DNA of 64,000 nt from Streptomyces parvus (GCF_032121415.1 NZ_CP135079.1:4464001-4528000), one strand, 5' to 3'. Positions 43,055 through 52,026 are shown, counted from the first letter of the stretch. A program made the numbers and translations. The notes: generated from the sequence alone by a model not told the origin.

Positions 43055-44440
43055 ATGTCAAAACTGCCGGGCTGGCTGGGCCGCTTCGGGTCCGAACTGA
43101 CGGAGCTGGGCGCACGCCTCGACGAGCGTCGAGCGAGGGCTGCGGCCGACGATGAACCGTTCCCGGTGAAGGGGGCCGTCCCCGGCACCGACGACGAGCC
43201 CGGGCAGGTGCCCGCGCCCCCCAGTTACGCCCCGTCGGTCGCCGCCAAGCCGGATCCGGTGGCGGCGATCCCGTGGGGCATGCGGGTCGCCGCGGAGGCC
43301 GGCTGGCGCCTCCTCGTCCTCGCCGGGACGCTCTGGGTGCTGATGCGGGTGATCACGGCCGTGGAGCTGGTGGTGCTCGCCTTCTCCGCCGCGCTGCTCA
43401 TCACCGCGATGCTCCAGCCCACGGTCGTGCGGCTCAAGCGGTTCGGGCTGCCCCACGGGCTCGCCACCGCCGTGACCGCCGTCCTCGGGTTCGTCATCAT
43501 CGGCCTGGTGGGCTGGTTCGTGGTGTGGCAGGTGATGGAGAACCTCGACACGCTCTCGGACCGGGTCCGGGACGGTATCGACGAGCTGAAGCGCTGGGCG
43601 CTCGACAGTCCTTTCCACGTCACCGAGTCGCAGATCAACGACATCGCCAAGAACCTCAGCGACACCATCAGCACCAACACCGAGGAGATCACCTCCGCCG
43701 GGCTCCAGGGCGTCACCGTGATGGTGGAGTTCCTCACCGGACTGCTGCTGGCGATGTTCTCCACGCTCTTCCTGCTCTACGACGGCCGGCGCATCTGGGA
43801 GTGGTCGCTCAAACTGGTGCCCGCCGCGGCACGCCCCGGGGTCGCCGGTGCCGGACCGCGCGCTTGGCGCACCCTGACCGCGTACGTGCGCGGCACGGTG
43901 CTCGTCGCCCTGATCGACGCGATCTTCATCGGCTTCGGCCTCTACGTCCTGAACGTGCCGCTCGCGGTGCCGCTGGCCGTCTTCATCTTCCTGTTCGCCT
44001 TCATCCCGCTCGTCGGCGCCGTGGTGTCCGGGGCGCTCGCGGTGGTCGTCGCGCTGGTCACCGAGGGCGTGTGGACGGCGCTGTGGGCGCTGGTGGTGGT
44101 CCTGGCGGTACAGCAGATCGAGGGCCACATCCTGCAGCCGTTCATCCTCGGCCGCGCCGTCCGGGTGCACCCGCTCGCGGTGGTCCTCGCGGTGGCGACC
44201 GGCGGGCTCGTCGCGGGCATCGGCGGCGCGGTGGTCGCCGTACCCCTGGTCGCCGTGACCAACACCGTGGTCGGCTATCTGCGCTCGTACGGGGAGCCCG
44301 GCGAACGAGGCGGACACCACGGGGCCACCGCCCTGTCGATGAGCCCGGCGCACGCCGGTCCCGCTCCGGAGCCACCCCACCCGGGCCCGCAGGACGCTCC
44401 GGCCGAGCGGCCGCAGGAGAACCCGCCGCCGCAGGAGTAG
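43055..44440 (+). CDS. AI-2E family transporter (PerM-like permease)
   Basis: 461 residues from ATG 43055. The family pattern of about eight membrane helices starts near residue 80, with FSAALLITAMLQP, a long extracytoplasmic amphipathic loop (about 165-225), FIPLVGAVVSGALAVVVAL and the family C-terminal IEGHILQPFILGRAVRVHPLAVVL. Transport of autoinducer-2 is not general in this family; several members exchange ions or lipids. N- and C-terminal tails are hydrophilic, the latter Pro-rich. Confidence 0.86.
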   Translation: MSKLPGWLGRFGSELTELGARLDERRARAAADDEPFPVKGAVPGTDDEPGQVPAPPSYAPSVAAKPDPVAAIPWGMRVAAEAGWRLLVLAGTLWVLMRVITAVELVVLAFSAALLITAMLQPTVVRLKRFGLPHGLATAVTAVLGFVIIGLVGWFVVWQVMENLDTLSDRVRDGIDELKRWALDSPFHVTESQINDIAKNLSDTISTNTEEITSAGLQGVTVMVEFLTGLLLAMFSTLFLLYDGRRIWEWSLKLVPAAARPGVAGAGPRAWRTLTAYVRGTVLVALIDAIFIGFGLYVLNVPLAVPLAVFIFLFAFIPLVGAVVSGALAVVVALVTEGVWTALWALVVVLAVQQIEGHILQPFILGRAVRVHPLAVVLAVATGGLVAGIGGAVVAVPLVAVTNTVVGYLRSYGEPGERGGHHGATALSMSPAHAGPAPEPPHPGPQDAPAERPQENPPPQE

Positions 44441-44459
44441 CGGGGGGCGGGAACGTGAA

Positions 44460-44499
44460 GAAGAGCCCCGGGGACGGTCGGTCGTCCCCGGGGCTCTTC
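44460..44499. terminator. Bidirectional terminator hairpin
   Basis: Perfect 17 bp stem (44460-44476 with 44483-44499) with a 6 nt loop, between the convergent AI-2E and ahpD genes. Confidence 0.75.
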
Positions 44500-44534
44500 C
44501 CGTACCCAGGTGGGCCGGGGGTGGTGCGGTGTCA

Positions 44535-45068
44535 CTACTCGGCGAGTACGGCCTCGGCGTCGAGGGTCACACCGACCGCCTGGATCACCGAAGCGATCTT
44601 GACGGCTTCCTGGATGGTCTCGCGGTCCACGCCGGCCTTGCGGAGCACCTGCTCGTGGGAGTCCAGGCACTGGCCGCAGCCGTTGATCGCGGAGACGGCG
44701 AGCGACCACAGCTCGAAGTCGACCTTCTCCACGCCCGGGTTGCCGATGACGTTCATCCGCAGGCCCGCGCGGAGCGTGCCGTACTCCGGGTCCGACAGCA
44801 GGTGCCGGGTCCGGTAGAACACGTTGTTCATCGCCATGATCGCGGCCGCCGACTTCGCCGCGGTGTACGCCTCGGTGGAGAGGTTGGCCTTCGCCTCGGG
44901 CTCCAGCTCGCGCAGCACCTTCGGCGAGCGCGAGGCGATCGCGCAGGCCAGTACGGTGCCCCACAGCTGCTGCTGCGGGAGGTCGCTGTTGCCGATGACC
45001 GAACCGAGGTTCAGCTTCAGGTCCTTGGCGAAGTCCGGTATGGCGGTCTTCAGTTCGTCGAGAGCCAT
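44535..45068 (-). CDS. ahpD: Alkyl hydroperoxide reductase AhpD
   Basis: 177 residues, 12 bp after ahpC. The disulphide-reductase site is INGCGQCLDSHE with Cys131, Cys134 and His138, and the upstream helix carries the conserved Glu of the proton relay. AhpD reduces AhpC, itself recharged by lipoamide systems in actinobacteria. Operon with ahpC; both probably under OxyR. Confidence 0.94.
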   Translation of the reverse strand: MALDELKTAIPDFAKDLKLNLGSVIGNSDLPQQQLWGTVLACAIASRSPKVLRELEPEAKANLSTEAYTAAKSAAAIMAMNNVFYRTRHLLSDPEYGTLRAGLRMNVIGNPGVEKVDFELWSLAVSAINGCGQCLDSHEQVLRKAGVDRETIQEAVKIASVIQAVGVTLDAEAVLAE

Positions 45069-45080
45069 GTCGGTATCAGC

Positions 45081-45635
45081 TCACTCGCCCGAGAGGAGCG
45101 CGACCGGGTCGAGGGTGTTCTCGCCCTTGGTCCAGTTGCACGGGCACAGCTCGTCGGTCTGCAGGGCGTCGAGGACCCGCAGGACCTCCTTGGGGTTACG
45201 GCCCACGGAACCGGCGGTCACCATCGTGAACTGGATCTCGTTGTTCTGGTCGACGATGAAGACGGCGCGCTGGGCGAAGCCGTCCTCGCCCTCGATGCCG
45301 AGGTCACGCATGAGCTCGTGCTTCGAGTCGGCCAGCATGGGGAAGGGCAGGTCGGTCAGGTCCGGGTGGTCCTTGCGCCAGGCGTGGTGCACGAACTCGG
45401 AGTCACCGGAGAAGCCGAGGATCTGGGCGTCGCGGTCGGCGAACTCCTCGTTCAGCTTGCCGAAGGCGGCGATCTCCGTCGGGCACACGAAGGTGAAGTC
45501 CTTCGGCCACGCGAAGACGATCTTCCACTTGCCTTCGTAGGTCTTGTGGTTGATCTGCTCGAACTCCTTGCCGCTCTCCAGCGAGACACAAGCAGTCAGG
45601 TCGAACTCGGGGAACTTGTCACCGACAGTGAGCAC
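45081..45635 (-). CDS. ahpC: Peroxiredoxin AhpC
   Basis: 184 residues from GTG 45635 with AAGGAG upstream. Peroxidatic Cys51 lies in PKDFTFVCPTE, with the resolving cysteine in LCPCNWTKG (Cys164/Cys166). The extra cysteine near the resolving one is typical of actinobacterial AhpC, where the three-cysteine mechanism operates with AhpD. It reduces H2O2 and organic peroxides in the cytoplasm. Divergent from oxyR with 133 bp between them. Confidence 0.95.
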   Translation of the reverse strand: MLTVGDKFPEFDLTACVSLESGKEFEQINHKTYEGKWKIVFAWPKDFTFVCPTEIAAFGKLNEEFADRDAQILGFSGDSEFVHHAWRKDHPDLTDLPFPMLADSKHELMRDLGIEGEDGFAQRAVFIVDQNNEIQFTMVTAGSVGRNPKEVLRVLDALQTDELCPCNWTKGENTLDPVALLSGE

Positions 45636-45768
45636 GCGCTCTCCTTGCAACGTCTGGAATTCCCTTTTTGAGGGTCTTCCTGAGGGTTGGACGGCTCCCA
45701 CCATGGCACAGAGTGCATTGATCACAGAAATAGCTACACTCGGTCCGTATGATCGGAGGTGCCTATCA
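45636..45768. promoter_or_regulatory. Divergent ahpC/oxyR promoter region
   Basis: AT-richer than its surroundings; TACACT at 45735-45740 is a candidate -10 for oxyR. OxyR sites are loosely conserved and I could not define one exactly, but divergent placement beside ahpC is the classical arrangement for direct OxyR control of both genes. Confidence 0.5.
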
Positions 45769-46761
45769 GTGACCCAGGTGAATCAGGGCGTACGCCCCAA
45801 GCAGTCCGGTAAGTCGCCCGCCAAGCAGCCCAGCCTGTCCCAGCTGCGGGCCTTCACGGCCGTGGCGGAACATCTGCACTTCCGGGACGCGGCGGCAGCG
45901 ATCGGGATGAGTCAGCCGGCACTCTCCGGAGCGGTGTCCACCCTGGAGGAGGCACTCGGTGTCCAGCTCATCGAGCGTACGACGCGCAAGGTGCTCCTCT
46001 CGCCCGCGGGGGAGCGGCTCGCGGTGCGGGCCGGGGCGGTGCTGGAGGCGGTCGCCGCGCTGATGGAGGAGGCGGAGGCGGTCCGCGCCCCGTTCACCGG
46101 CGTCCTCCGGCTCGGCGTGATCCCGACCGTCGCCCCGTATCTCCTGCCCACCGTGCTCCGCCTCGTCCACGAGCGCTACCCGGACCTCGACCTCCAGGTC
46201 CACGAGGAGCAGACCTCCTCGCTGCTCGAAGGGCTCTCCGCCGGGCGGTTGGACCTGCTGCTGCTCGCCGTGCCGCTCGGGGTGCCGGGCGTCACCGAGA
46301 TCCCGCTCTTCGACGAGGACTTCGTGCTGGTCATGGAGCAGGACCACTGGCTCGGCGGCCGCGCGGACATCCCCCGTGACGCACTGCGCGAACTGCCGCT
46401 GCTGCTCCTGGACGAGGGGCACTGCCTGCGCGACCAGGCCCTGGACATCTGCCGCGAGGCCGGCCGCACCCGGGGCGCGCCGGTCACCACGACCGCCGCC
46501 GGGCTCTCCACCCTGGTCCAGCTGGTCGCCGGCGGCCTCGGGGTGACACTGCTGCCGCGCACCGCGGTGACGGTGGAGACCGGCCGCAACGACGCGCTGG
46601 CCACGGGGTACTTCGCGGACCCGGCCCCCACCCGGAGGGTGGCGCTGGCGATGCGGACCGGGTCGGCGCGGGGCGGCGAGTTCGAGGAGTTCGCGGCCGC
46701 CCTGCGCGAGGCGATGAAGCCGCTGCCGGTGCGGCCGGTGGACCGCGCCGACCAGGACTGA
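45769..46761 (+). CDS. oxyR: Peroxide sensor OxyR (LysR family)
   Basis: 330 residues from GTG 45769 with GGAGG at 45755-45759. Winged helix-turn-helix near residues 22-82 (LSQLRAFTAVAEHLHFRDAAAAIGMSQPALS in the standard LysR position). The regulatory domain contains Cys219 and Cys228 separated by eight residues (GHC-LRDQALDI-C), equal to Cys199/Cys208 of E. coli OxyR, which form the redox disulphide. It should activate ahpCD under peroxide stress. Confidence 0.94.
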   Translation: MTQVNQGVRPKQSGKSPAKQPSLSQLRAFTAVAEHLHFRDAAAAIGMSQPALSGAVSTLEEALGVQLIERTTRKVLLSPAGERLAVRAGAVLEAVAALMEEAEAVRAPFTGVLRLGVIPTVAPYLLPTVLRLVHERYPDLDLQVHEEQTSSLLEGLSAGRLDLLLLAVPLGVPGVTEIPLFDEDFVLVMEQDHWLGGRADIPRDALRELPLLLLDEGHCLRDQALDICREAGRTRGAPVTTTAAGLSTLVQLVAGGLGVTLLPRTAVTVETGRNDALATGYFADPAPTRRVALAMRTGSARGGEFEEFAAALREAMKPLPVRPVDRADQD

Positions 46762-46769
46762 GACGTACG

Positions 46770-46803
46770 CGGCCGGGGCTCCCGTTCCCAGGAGCCCCGG
46801 CCG
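46770..46803. terminator. Bidirectional terminator hairpin
   Basis: Perfect 13 bp stem (46770-46782 with 46791-46803) with an 8 nt loop, in the 61 bp gap between convergent oxyR and the ABC permease gene. Confidence 0.65.
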
Positions 46804-46822
46804 TGCGCCGATCACCCGGGTG

Positions 46823-49216
46823 TCACTCGGTGCGCAGCCCCTCCGGGCGCATCAGGCGCCACAGCGGCGGCAGCGACGCCAGCGTCACCAGCGCGATCAG
46901 CGCGCCCCCGGCCCCCACCATCGGCCAGAACAGCCACCAGTCGGTCACCGACTTGCTGATCATCCAGGCGAGCGTCCCGCCGAGGCCCAGGCCGCCCACG
47001 ACCGCGACCACCAGGCCGAGCGCGACCGGCACGGCGGTCTGCCACAGCACCGACCAGCCGAGCGTGGAGCGCCGGGTGCCGAAGGCGACCAGCACCGACA
47101 GCAGCCGCCTGCGCTCGCGCAACTGCTCCAGCTGGGAGACCAGCATCGAGGCGGCGATCAGCAGCAGCACCACGGTCGCTCCGACCTGGAGTCCGGTCTG
47201 CACGCTGTCGTACTGACGGTCGCGTGCCACCGAGTTCAGCTCGACGAAGCGCACCCCGGGGTCGATCCTGATCGCCGTGTTGCGTACGTGCTCGGCGACA
47301 TCCGGCACGCTCTCGTCGACCCGGACCTGCGCGACGATCGTGGCGCCGGGCAGCTTGCCCGCGTCCAGCGCTCCGGTGGTCGCCATGATCCCGAAGTGGG
47401 TCTCGCCCATCGGGTCCTTGCGGCCCATGACGGTCTCGGTGTCGGCGGGCAGCGTCCACCGGAACGGCTCCGCGCCCATGCCCTCGCCGATCAGGACGGT
47501 CCTGCCCTTGCGCGCGGTCTGGTCCACCCAGCCCGCCTGGTCCTTGTCGTCCGGGGGGTGCACGACGAAGGCGTCGCCGTCCTCGCACCGGTCGATCCGG
47601 GCCAGTTCGCGCAGGGTCGCGCAGGTGCCGAGGGTCAGCGAGGTGGTGGGCTGTATCTCGTCGTCCGTGTACGTCCCGGGCTTGGTCGCGTACGCCTCCA
47701 CCGAGCCGATCACCACCTCCACGCCCTCGGTGGCGCGGAACTGTTCGATGGCGGAGGTGGCGGCCTCGCCGGTGACGTCCTCGGAGTACGCGGCGAACTG
47801 GGCCCGCGAGGGGTCCTGGCCGGTCACCTGGTGGAAGTCGGCGTTCAGCGCGGCGAAGAGCATCTGCAGGGCGATGGCCCCGGCCACCGCGACCGTCACC
47901 CCGCTGACCGCGCGGGACGCGGCCCCACTGCTCAACTGGAGCCGGCGGGTGGCGAGCTGCCAGGGCACCGGGCCGCCGCGCAGCCGGTTCACACAGGCCT
48001 CGACCAGCCAGGGCAGCAGCAGCGCGAGACCGACCAGCACCAGGACCGCGCCCGAGGCTATGGCGAAGGGGTTCACCGGCTCGTACCCGTTGGTGCGGCC
48101 CGTCACGGCGAGCACCGCGAGACCGGCCGCGGGCATCAGCAGCCGCCACCAGAGCCGGCGTCCCCGCTCGCGGCCCCGGCGTACGACGCCGAGCGGCTCG
48201 ACCACCACGGACCGCATCGCGACCAGGGTGACGAGGACGGCGGTCAGCGGCACCGCCACCACGATGAGGAGGGCGAGCCGGGGGTCGGGCAGCAGGTCGG
48301 CGGGGAACGCGCTGACGTCCCAGATCTCCACCGAGCCGACGAACAAGCGGCCCCCCAGGAAGAACGCCACACCGATCAGCAGCCCGAGCAGCGCGCCGAA
48401 CATCGCCTCCCCGGCGGCGATCCGCCGGGTCGTCCGGATGTCCGCGCCGACCAGGCGCAGCGCGGCCAGCCGGCGGTCGCGGCGGTCGCCGCCGAAGCGC
48501 ACGGCGGTGGCGATGAAGATCGCCACCGGCACCAGCAGTACGACGCAGACCATGACGACGAGCACGATCAGCAGCGGCGGCAGGGGGGCGCCCTCGCGGG
48601 AGTCCCCGTACCCGTCGACGCGGTGTCCGCCCTTCGCGGGGGTCAGGGTGTCGCTGCCCGCGTAGTAGAGGAGTTCATGGGGGGAGCGCAGCCCGGCGTC
48701 CCCGATCGTGCCGGTGATCTCGTACGGCAGCCGCTCGCGCAGCAACGCGTTGCCCGGGTCGGTGAGCAGTTCCTTCAGCGCGGGGGAGACCACCATGGTG
48801 TCCGCCGCCGGGAAGCGGTCGACCCCCGGCGGGAGGACCGGCGTCGAACCGTCCGGGCGCATCAGATACCCGGCGACCGTGCGGTCCCGGTACTCGGAGG
48901 TGGCGTCGATCCGCACCACCGAGCTGTCCGACTTCGCGGCACGCGCGTCGGGCGAATCGGAGGTCCGCGGCTCGCTGCGGGCCTGTTCGCGCGCGTTCCG
49001 CTCGTCGAGCAGATGCGGTACGGAGGAGGCGAGCAGCAGCAGCGCCACGCCGAGGCCGACGCCGACGGCGGTCAGCAGCGTACGGATCCAGCCCTCGCGG
49101 CCACCGGCGGCGGCGAACCGGACGCCGAGGCCGAGGTCGCGGAGGATCGCCGCGCCCCGGGACGGCGGTGCCGGGCGCGGGGGTGCCGCGGCCCGCTTCT
49201 CGTCGAGCAGGGTCAT
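46823..49216 (-). CDS. FtsX-like ABC transporter permease
   Basis: 797 residues from ATG 49216, overlapping the ATPase stop by 4 bp. Ten or so membrane helices: one at about 45-62, a cytoplasm/extracytoplasmic domain, a first FtsX bundle (about 213-400) and a second (about 660-790), with a large exported domain between (about 470-650) carrying two cysteines. The plan is that of MacB/LolE-like exporters and of antimicrobial peptide or lipoprotein transporters. Works with the ATPase encoded upstream. Substrate unknown. Confidence 0.87.
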   Translation of the reverse strand: MTLLDEKRAAAPPRPAPPSRGAAILRDLGLGVRFAAAGGREGWIRTLLTAVGVGLGVALLLLASSVPHLLDERNAREQARSEPRTSDSPDARAAKSDSSVVRIDATSEYRDRTVAGYLMRPDGSTPVLPPGVDRFPAADTMVVSPALKELLTDPGNALLRERLPYEITGTIGDAGLRSPHELLYYAGSDTLTPAKGGHRVDGYGDSREGAPLPPLLIVLVVMVCVVLLVPVAIFIATAVRFGGDRRDRRLAALRLVGADIRTTRRIAAGEAMFGALLGLLIGVAFFLGGRLFVGSVEIWDVSAFPADLLPDPRLALLIVVAVPLTAVLVTLVAMRSVVVEPLGVVRRGRERGRRLWWRLLMPAAGLAVLAVTGRTNGYEPVNPFAIASGAVLVLVGLALLLPWLVEACVNRLRGGPVPWQLATRRLQLSSGAASRAVSGVTVAVAGAIALQMLFAALNADFHQVTGQDPSRAQFAAYSEDVTGEAATSAIEQFRATEGVEVVIGSVEAYATKPGTYTDDEIQPTTSLTLGTCATLRELARIDRCEDGDAFVVHPPDDKDQAGWVDQTARKGRTVLIGEGMGAEPFRWTLPADTETVMGRKDPMGETHFGIMATTGALDAGKLPGATIVAQVRVDESVPDVAEHVRNTAIRIDPGVRFVELNSVARDRQYDSVQTGLQVGATVVLLLIAASMLVSQLEQLRERRRLLSVLVAFGTRRSTLGWSVLWQTAVPVALGLVVAVVGGLGLGGTLAWMISKSVTDWWLFWPMVGAGGALIALVTLASLPPLWRLMRPEGLRTE

Positions 49217-49899
49217 GCGGAGTGCTCCAGGTCCCGGGCCCGGCCGTCGCGCACGGTGACGTCACGGTCGGAGTAGGCGGCTACCCGGGGCTCGTGGGTC
49301 ACCAGGACCACGGCGACGTTGGCGGAACGGGCGGCCTCGGTGAGCAGCTCCATCACCCGCTCGCCGTTGAGCGAGTCCAGCGCGCCGGTCGGCTCGTCCG
49401 CGAAGATCACCTTCGGCGCCGCGGCCAACGCGCGGGCCACGGCGACCCGCTGGCCCTGCCCGCCGGAGACCTCACCGGGACGCTGGGACCTGAGGTCGTC
49501 GACCTCCAGGCGCTCCATCCACTCCAGCGCGGTGCGCTCGGCGGCCTGGCGCTTCACGCCGTTGAGCCGCAGCGGCAGGGCGACGTTCTCCACACAGGTC
49601 AGCTCGGGAACGAGCTGGCCGAACTGGAAGACGAAGCCGAAGTCGCTGCGCCGCAGGGCGCTGCGCTCGGCGTCGGACATCGCGGACAGCTCGCGGCCCG
49701 CGTAGGTGATGGTGCCGGAGTCGGGCGTGATGATCCCGGCCAGACAGTGCAGCAGGGTCGACTTGCCGGAGCCGGAGGGGCCCATCACGGCGACGACCTC
49801 GCCGGGGTGCACGGAGAACGACGCGCCGTCCAGGGCGGGCGTCGAACCGTAGGTCTTGCGCAGATCGTGCGCGGCGAGCAGGGAGCCTTCGGGAATCAC
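49213..49899 (-). CDS. ABC transporter ATP-binding protein (MacB/LolD type)
   Basis: 228 residues from GTG 49899, which overlaps the padR stop. Walker A GPSGSGKSTLLH, Q-loop QFGQL, signature VSGGQGQRVAVARAL (SGGQ in place of the usual LSGGQ), Walker B VIFADEPTGALDS and H-loop VTHEP. The LolD/MacB clade pairs with FtsX-type permeases, as here. Confidence 0.92.
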   Translation of the reverse strand: MIPEGSLLAAHDLRKTYGSTPALDGASFSVHPGEVVAVMGPSGSGKSTLLHCLAGIITPDSGTITYAGRELSAMSDAERSALRRSDFGFVFQFGQLVPELTCVENVALPLRLNGVKRQAAERTALEWMERLEVDDLRSQRPGEVSGGQGQRVAVARALAAAPKVIFADEPTGALDSLNGERVMELLTEAARSANVAVVLVTHEPRVAAYSDRDVTVRDGRARDLEHSA

Positions 49900-50429
49900 G
49901 GAGCCACCACCTTGGCGAGCTGGTCGAGACGGGCGGCGGTCAGTTCCAGCCAGCGCAGATCGGCTTCCAGGTGGAACAGGGCGTGGTCACAGATCAGCTG
50001 GTCGGCGAGGTCGCCCTGGCGCTTGCGGTCGGTGAGGACGCGCATCATCCGCAGATGTGCCGAGCGCTGGGTGTCCAGCAGGTCGGCCGCGCTGCGGTCG
50101 GTCAGCAGCGCGAGGACGACCTTGGTGTACAGCGTCGACTGGAGGTAGGGCTCGGGCTTCTCGGGCTGGGCCAGCCACTGCGAGACATCGGTGATCCCGG
50201 CGTCGGTGATGGCGTACCGCTTGCGCTCGGGACCTCCTTCGCTCTCGACGCCGTCGACCTCGACGAGTCCGTTCCTCAGGAGCCGGGACATCGTCGAGTA
50301 GACCTGGCCGTAGTGGAGCGGGCGGTCCTGGCCGAACTTCTCGTCGAAGGTCCGCTTCAGGTCGTAGCCGTGTCGGGGGCCGGACTCCAGGAGCCCGAGG
50401 AGGGTGTGACCGATAGACATGAGGAGCAC
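49896..50429 (-). CDS. PadR-family transcriptional regulator
   Basis: 177 residues from GTG 50429 (an ATG at 50420, MSIGHTLLGLLE, is the alternative). PadR winged helix: LLGLLESGPRHGYDLKRTFDEKF and VYSTMSRLLRNGLVEVDG, with a C-terminal helical dimerisation region (about 95-175). No ribosome site precedes either start, while a -10-like TATACA (50446-50441) stands about 12-17 bp upstream of the GTG, so the message is probably leaderless. First gene of a three-gene operon with the ABC transporter; likely its repressor. Confidence 0.87.
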   Translation of the reverse strand: MLLMSIGHTLLGLLESGPRHGYDLKRTFDEKFGQDRPLHYGQVYSTMSRLLRNGLVEVDGVESEGGPERKRYAITDAGITDVSQWLAQPEKPEPYLQSTLYTKVVLALLTDRSAADLLDTQRSAHLRMMRVLTDRKRQGDLADQLICDHALFHLEADLRWLELTAARLDQLAKVVAP

Positions 50430-50430
50430 T

Positions 50431-50460
50431 GTACACGGCGTGTATACCCCCGATGTATAC
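50431..50460. promoter_or_regulatory. padR promoter with GTATAC inverted repeats
   Basis: Two GTATAC palindromes (50442-50447 and 50455-50460), separated by 7 bp, lie directly upstream of padR together with a GTACAC-GGC-GTGTAT imperfect palindrome (50431-50445). These are strong candidates for the autoregulatory PadR site and overlap the presumed -10 element. Confidence 0.5.
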
Positions 50461-50471
50461 GCGTCCGAAAG

Positions 50472-50504
50472 GCGACCCCGGCCCAGGAGAGGGACCGGGG
50501 TCGC
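50472..50504 (-). terminator. Terminator of the SPFH/RHH operon
   Basis: Perfect 10 bp stem (50472-50481 with 50495-50504) with a 13 nt loop; on the complement strand it is followed by TTT. Confidence 0.55.
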
Positions 50505-50532
50505 TGTGTCGGTACGCGCCGGGGGCGCGGTG

Positions 50533-50820
50533 CTACGGGGTGCCCTGGCCGCGTGTCCCGGGCGGGGTCTCCGGCTCCTCCGGCGGCTGTTTCGGTGGCC
50601 GCCCCCGCCGGGGGATCGGCCGCGCCGCCCCCGGTAGCCGGCCCGCCTCCGCGAGCGCCCGCCGCAGCAGGAACTCGACTTGCGCGTTGGCGCTGCGCAG
50701 TTCGTCGGAGGCCCAGCGGGCGAGCGCGTCGTGCACCGCGGGGTCCAGCCGCAGCAGCATCTGCTTGCGCTGCTGCGGCCGGGACGCCGGCGTCCGCCGG
50801 GGAGGCGTCTGGTCGGTCAC
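50533..50820 (-). CDS. Small ribbon-helix-helix-like protein
   Basis: 95 residues from GTG 50820, overlapping the stop of the SPFH gene by 4 bp (GTGA). QQRKQMLLRLDPAVHDALARWASDELRSANAQVEFLLRRAL (the core at residues 15-55) is a ribbon-helix-helix pattern of the CopG/Arc type, typical of small DNA-binding antitoxins. The C-terminus is basic and Pro-rich. It is translationally coupled to the membrane SPFH protein, and no toxin is next to it. Confidence 0.75.
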   Translation of the reverse strand: MTDQTPPRRTPASRPQQRKQMLLRLDPAVHDALARWASDELRSANAQVEFLLRRALAEAGRLPGAARPIPRRGRPPKQPPEEPETPPGTRGQGTP

Positions 50821-51788
50821 TGGTAGAGGGTGCCCGTGTTGAGGACCGGCTGGGCGCTGCGGTCGCCGCACAGCACCACCATCAGATTGCTGACCATGGC
50901 CGCCTTCCGCTCGGAGTCCAGCTCCACGATGTCCTGCTCGGCGATCCGGTGCAGGGCCATCTCGACCATGCCCACCGCACCCTCGACGATCTGCTGACGG
51001 GCCGCGACGACCGCGCCGGCCTGCTGGCGCTGGAGCATGGCGGAGGCGATCTCCGGGGCGTACGCGAGGTGGCTGAAGCGCGACTCGATGATCCGGACGC
51101 CCGCGGCCTGGACCCGGGCGGTCAGCTCGGCGGCCAGCTTCTCGGTGATCTCCTCGGCGTTGCCGCGCAGCGAGAGGCCGTCCTCGTCGTGGGCGTCGTA
51201 GGGGTACTCGATGGCGATGTGCCGGACGGCCGCCTCGGTCTGGGTGGCCACGAACTCCAGGAAGTCGTCGACCTCGAAGAGCGCCTGGGCGGTGTCCTCG
51301 ACCTTCCAGACGACGATCGCGGCCAGCTCGATCGGGTTGCCGTAGGCGTCGTTGACCTTGAGGACGGCGGTCTCGTGGTTGCGGACGCGGGTGGAGATCT
51401 TTCGGCTGGAGGTCAGCGGGTTGATCCAGCGCAGCCCGTCGGCGCGGATGGTGCCGACGTACCGGCCGAAGAGCTGGATCACCCGGGCCTCGCCCGGAGC
51501 GACCATCTTCACACCGCTCATGCAGAAGAACGAGGCGATCACCAGGAGCACGCCGAGGATGAGGAGCGGGACGCCGACCGCGTTGCTGCCGTTCGCTCCG
51601 ATCACCCCGCCGCCGATGGCGAGGCCGACGCCGGCGAACACCCCGAGCACGGTCAGGAGAAGTCCGAGGCCGCCCGGGATGGAGTGGGCGACGACCTCCC
51701 TGACCTGCGGTGCGGGCATGTCGGGAGTGTCGATGGAGAGGTCCGCCGCCGGCGTGTCCGGGTGGCGGTCGTCGTGCTGTGCGGTCAT
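50817..51788 (-). CDS. SPFH/band-7 (stomatin-like) membrane protein
   Basis: 323 residues from ATG 51788. Two adjacent membrane helices (about 43-67 and 72-93) precede the SPFH domain (about 95-265): VAPGEARVIQLFGRYVGTIRADGLRWINPL, KVNDAYGNPIELAAIVVWKV, then a helical C-terminal region rich in Ala, Glu and Gln with coiled-coil tendency. Stomatin-like proteins form membrane microdomain scaffolds. The operon partner is a ribbon-helix-helix protein. Confidence 0.88.
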   Translation of the reverse strand: MTAQHDDRHPDTPAADLSIDTPDMPAPQVREVVAHSIPGGLGLLLTVLGVFAGVGLAIGGGVIGANGSNAVGVPLLILGVLLVIASFFCMSGVKMVAPGEARVIQLFGRYVGTIRADGLRWINPLTSSRKISTRVRNHETAVLKVNDAYGNPIELAAIVVWKVEDTAQALFEVDDFLEFVATQTEAAVRHIAIEYPYDAHDEDGLSLRGNAEEITEKLAAELTARVQAAGVRIIESRFSHLAYAPEIASAMLQRQQAGAVVAARQQIVEGAVGMVEMALHRIAEQDIVELDSERKAAMVSNLMVVLCGDRSAQPVLNTGTLYQ

Positions 51789-51825
51789 GGGATCCCCCGT
51801 TCGGAGCGGCCTTCGCCGCGCTAGC

Positions 51826-51841
51826 AATGTGATTACACATT
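51826..51841. promoter_or_regulatory. Palindrome AATGTGATTACACATT upstream of the SPFH operon
   Basis: A perfect 6-4-6 inverted repeat in an AT-rich patch 38-53 bp upstream of the SPFH gene start. It is the most prominent operator-like site in this interval. The binding protein could be the operon's own ribbon-helix-helix protein or a GntR-type regulator. Confidence 0.5.
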
Positions 51842-52026
51842 ATCGGTTCTCGCAACCTTGTCCACCCCTGGGGAGTCGGTTCCTAGGGAACGGGTGCTGA
51901 TTCTCACGTCCGTAAAAGGCCGGATCGCTTGTCTTTTGTCCCTGCCGTCGGTGTTAGCTGGAAGGTCTGAGCGAGCAGAGGAAACCGAGCGAACCGGTCG
52001 AGCAGAGAAGCGGGAGCAACACACCA

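Noticed and set aside
46823..49899. FtsX/FtsE cell-division pair.
   Set aside because: The permease is 797 residues with two FtsX bundles and a large exported domain, and a padR gene precedes it; this is the MacB/LolCDE-like exporter arrangement, not the short division FtsX.
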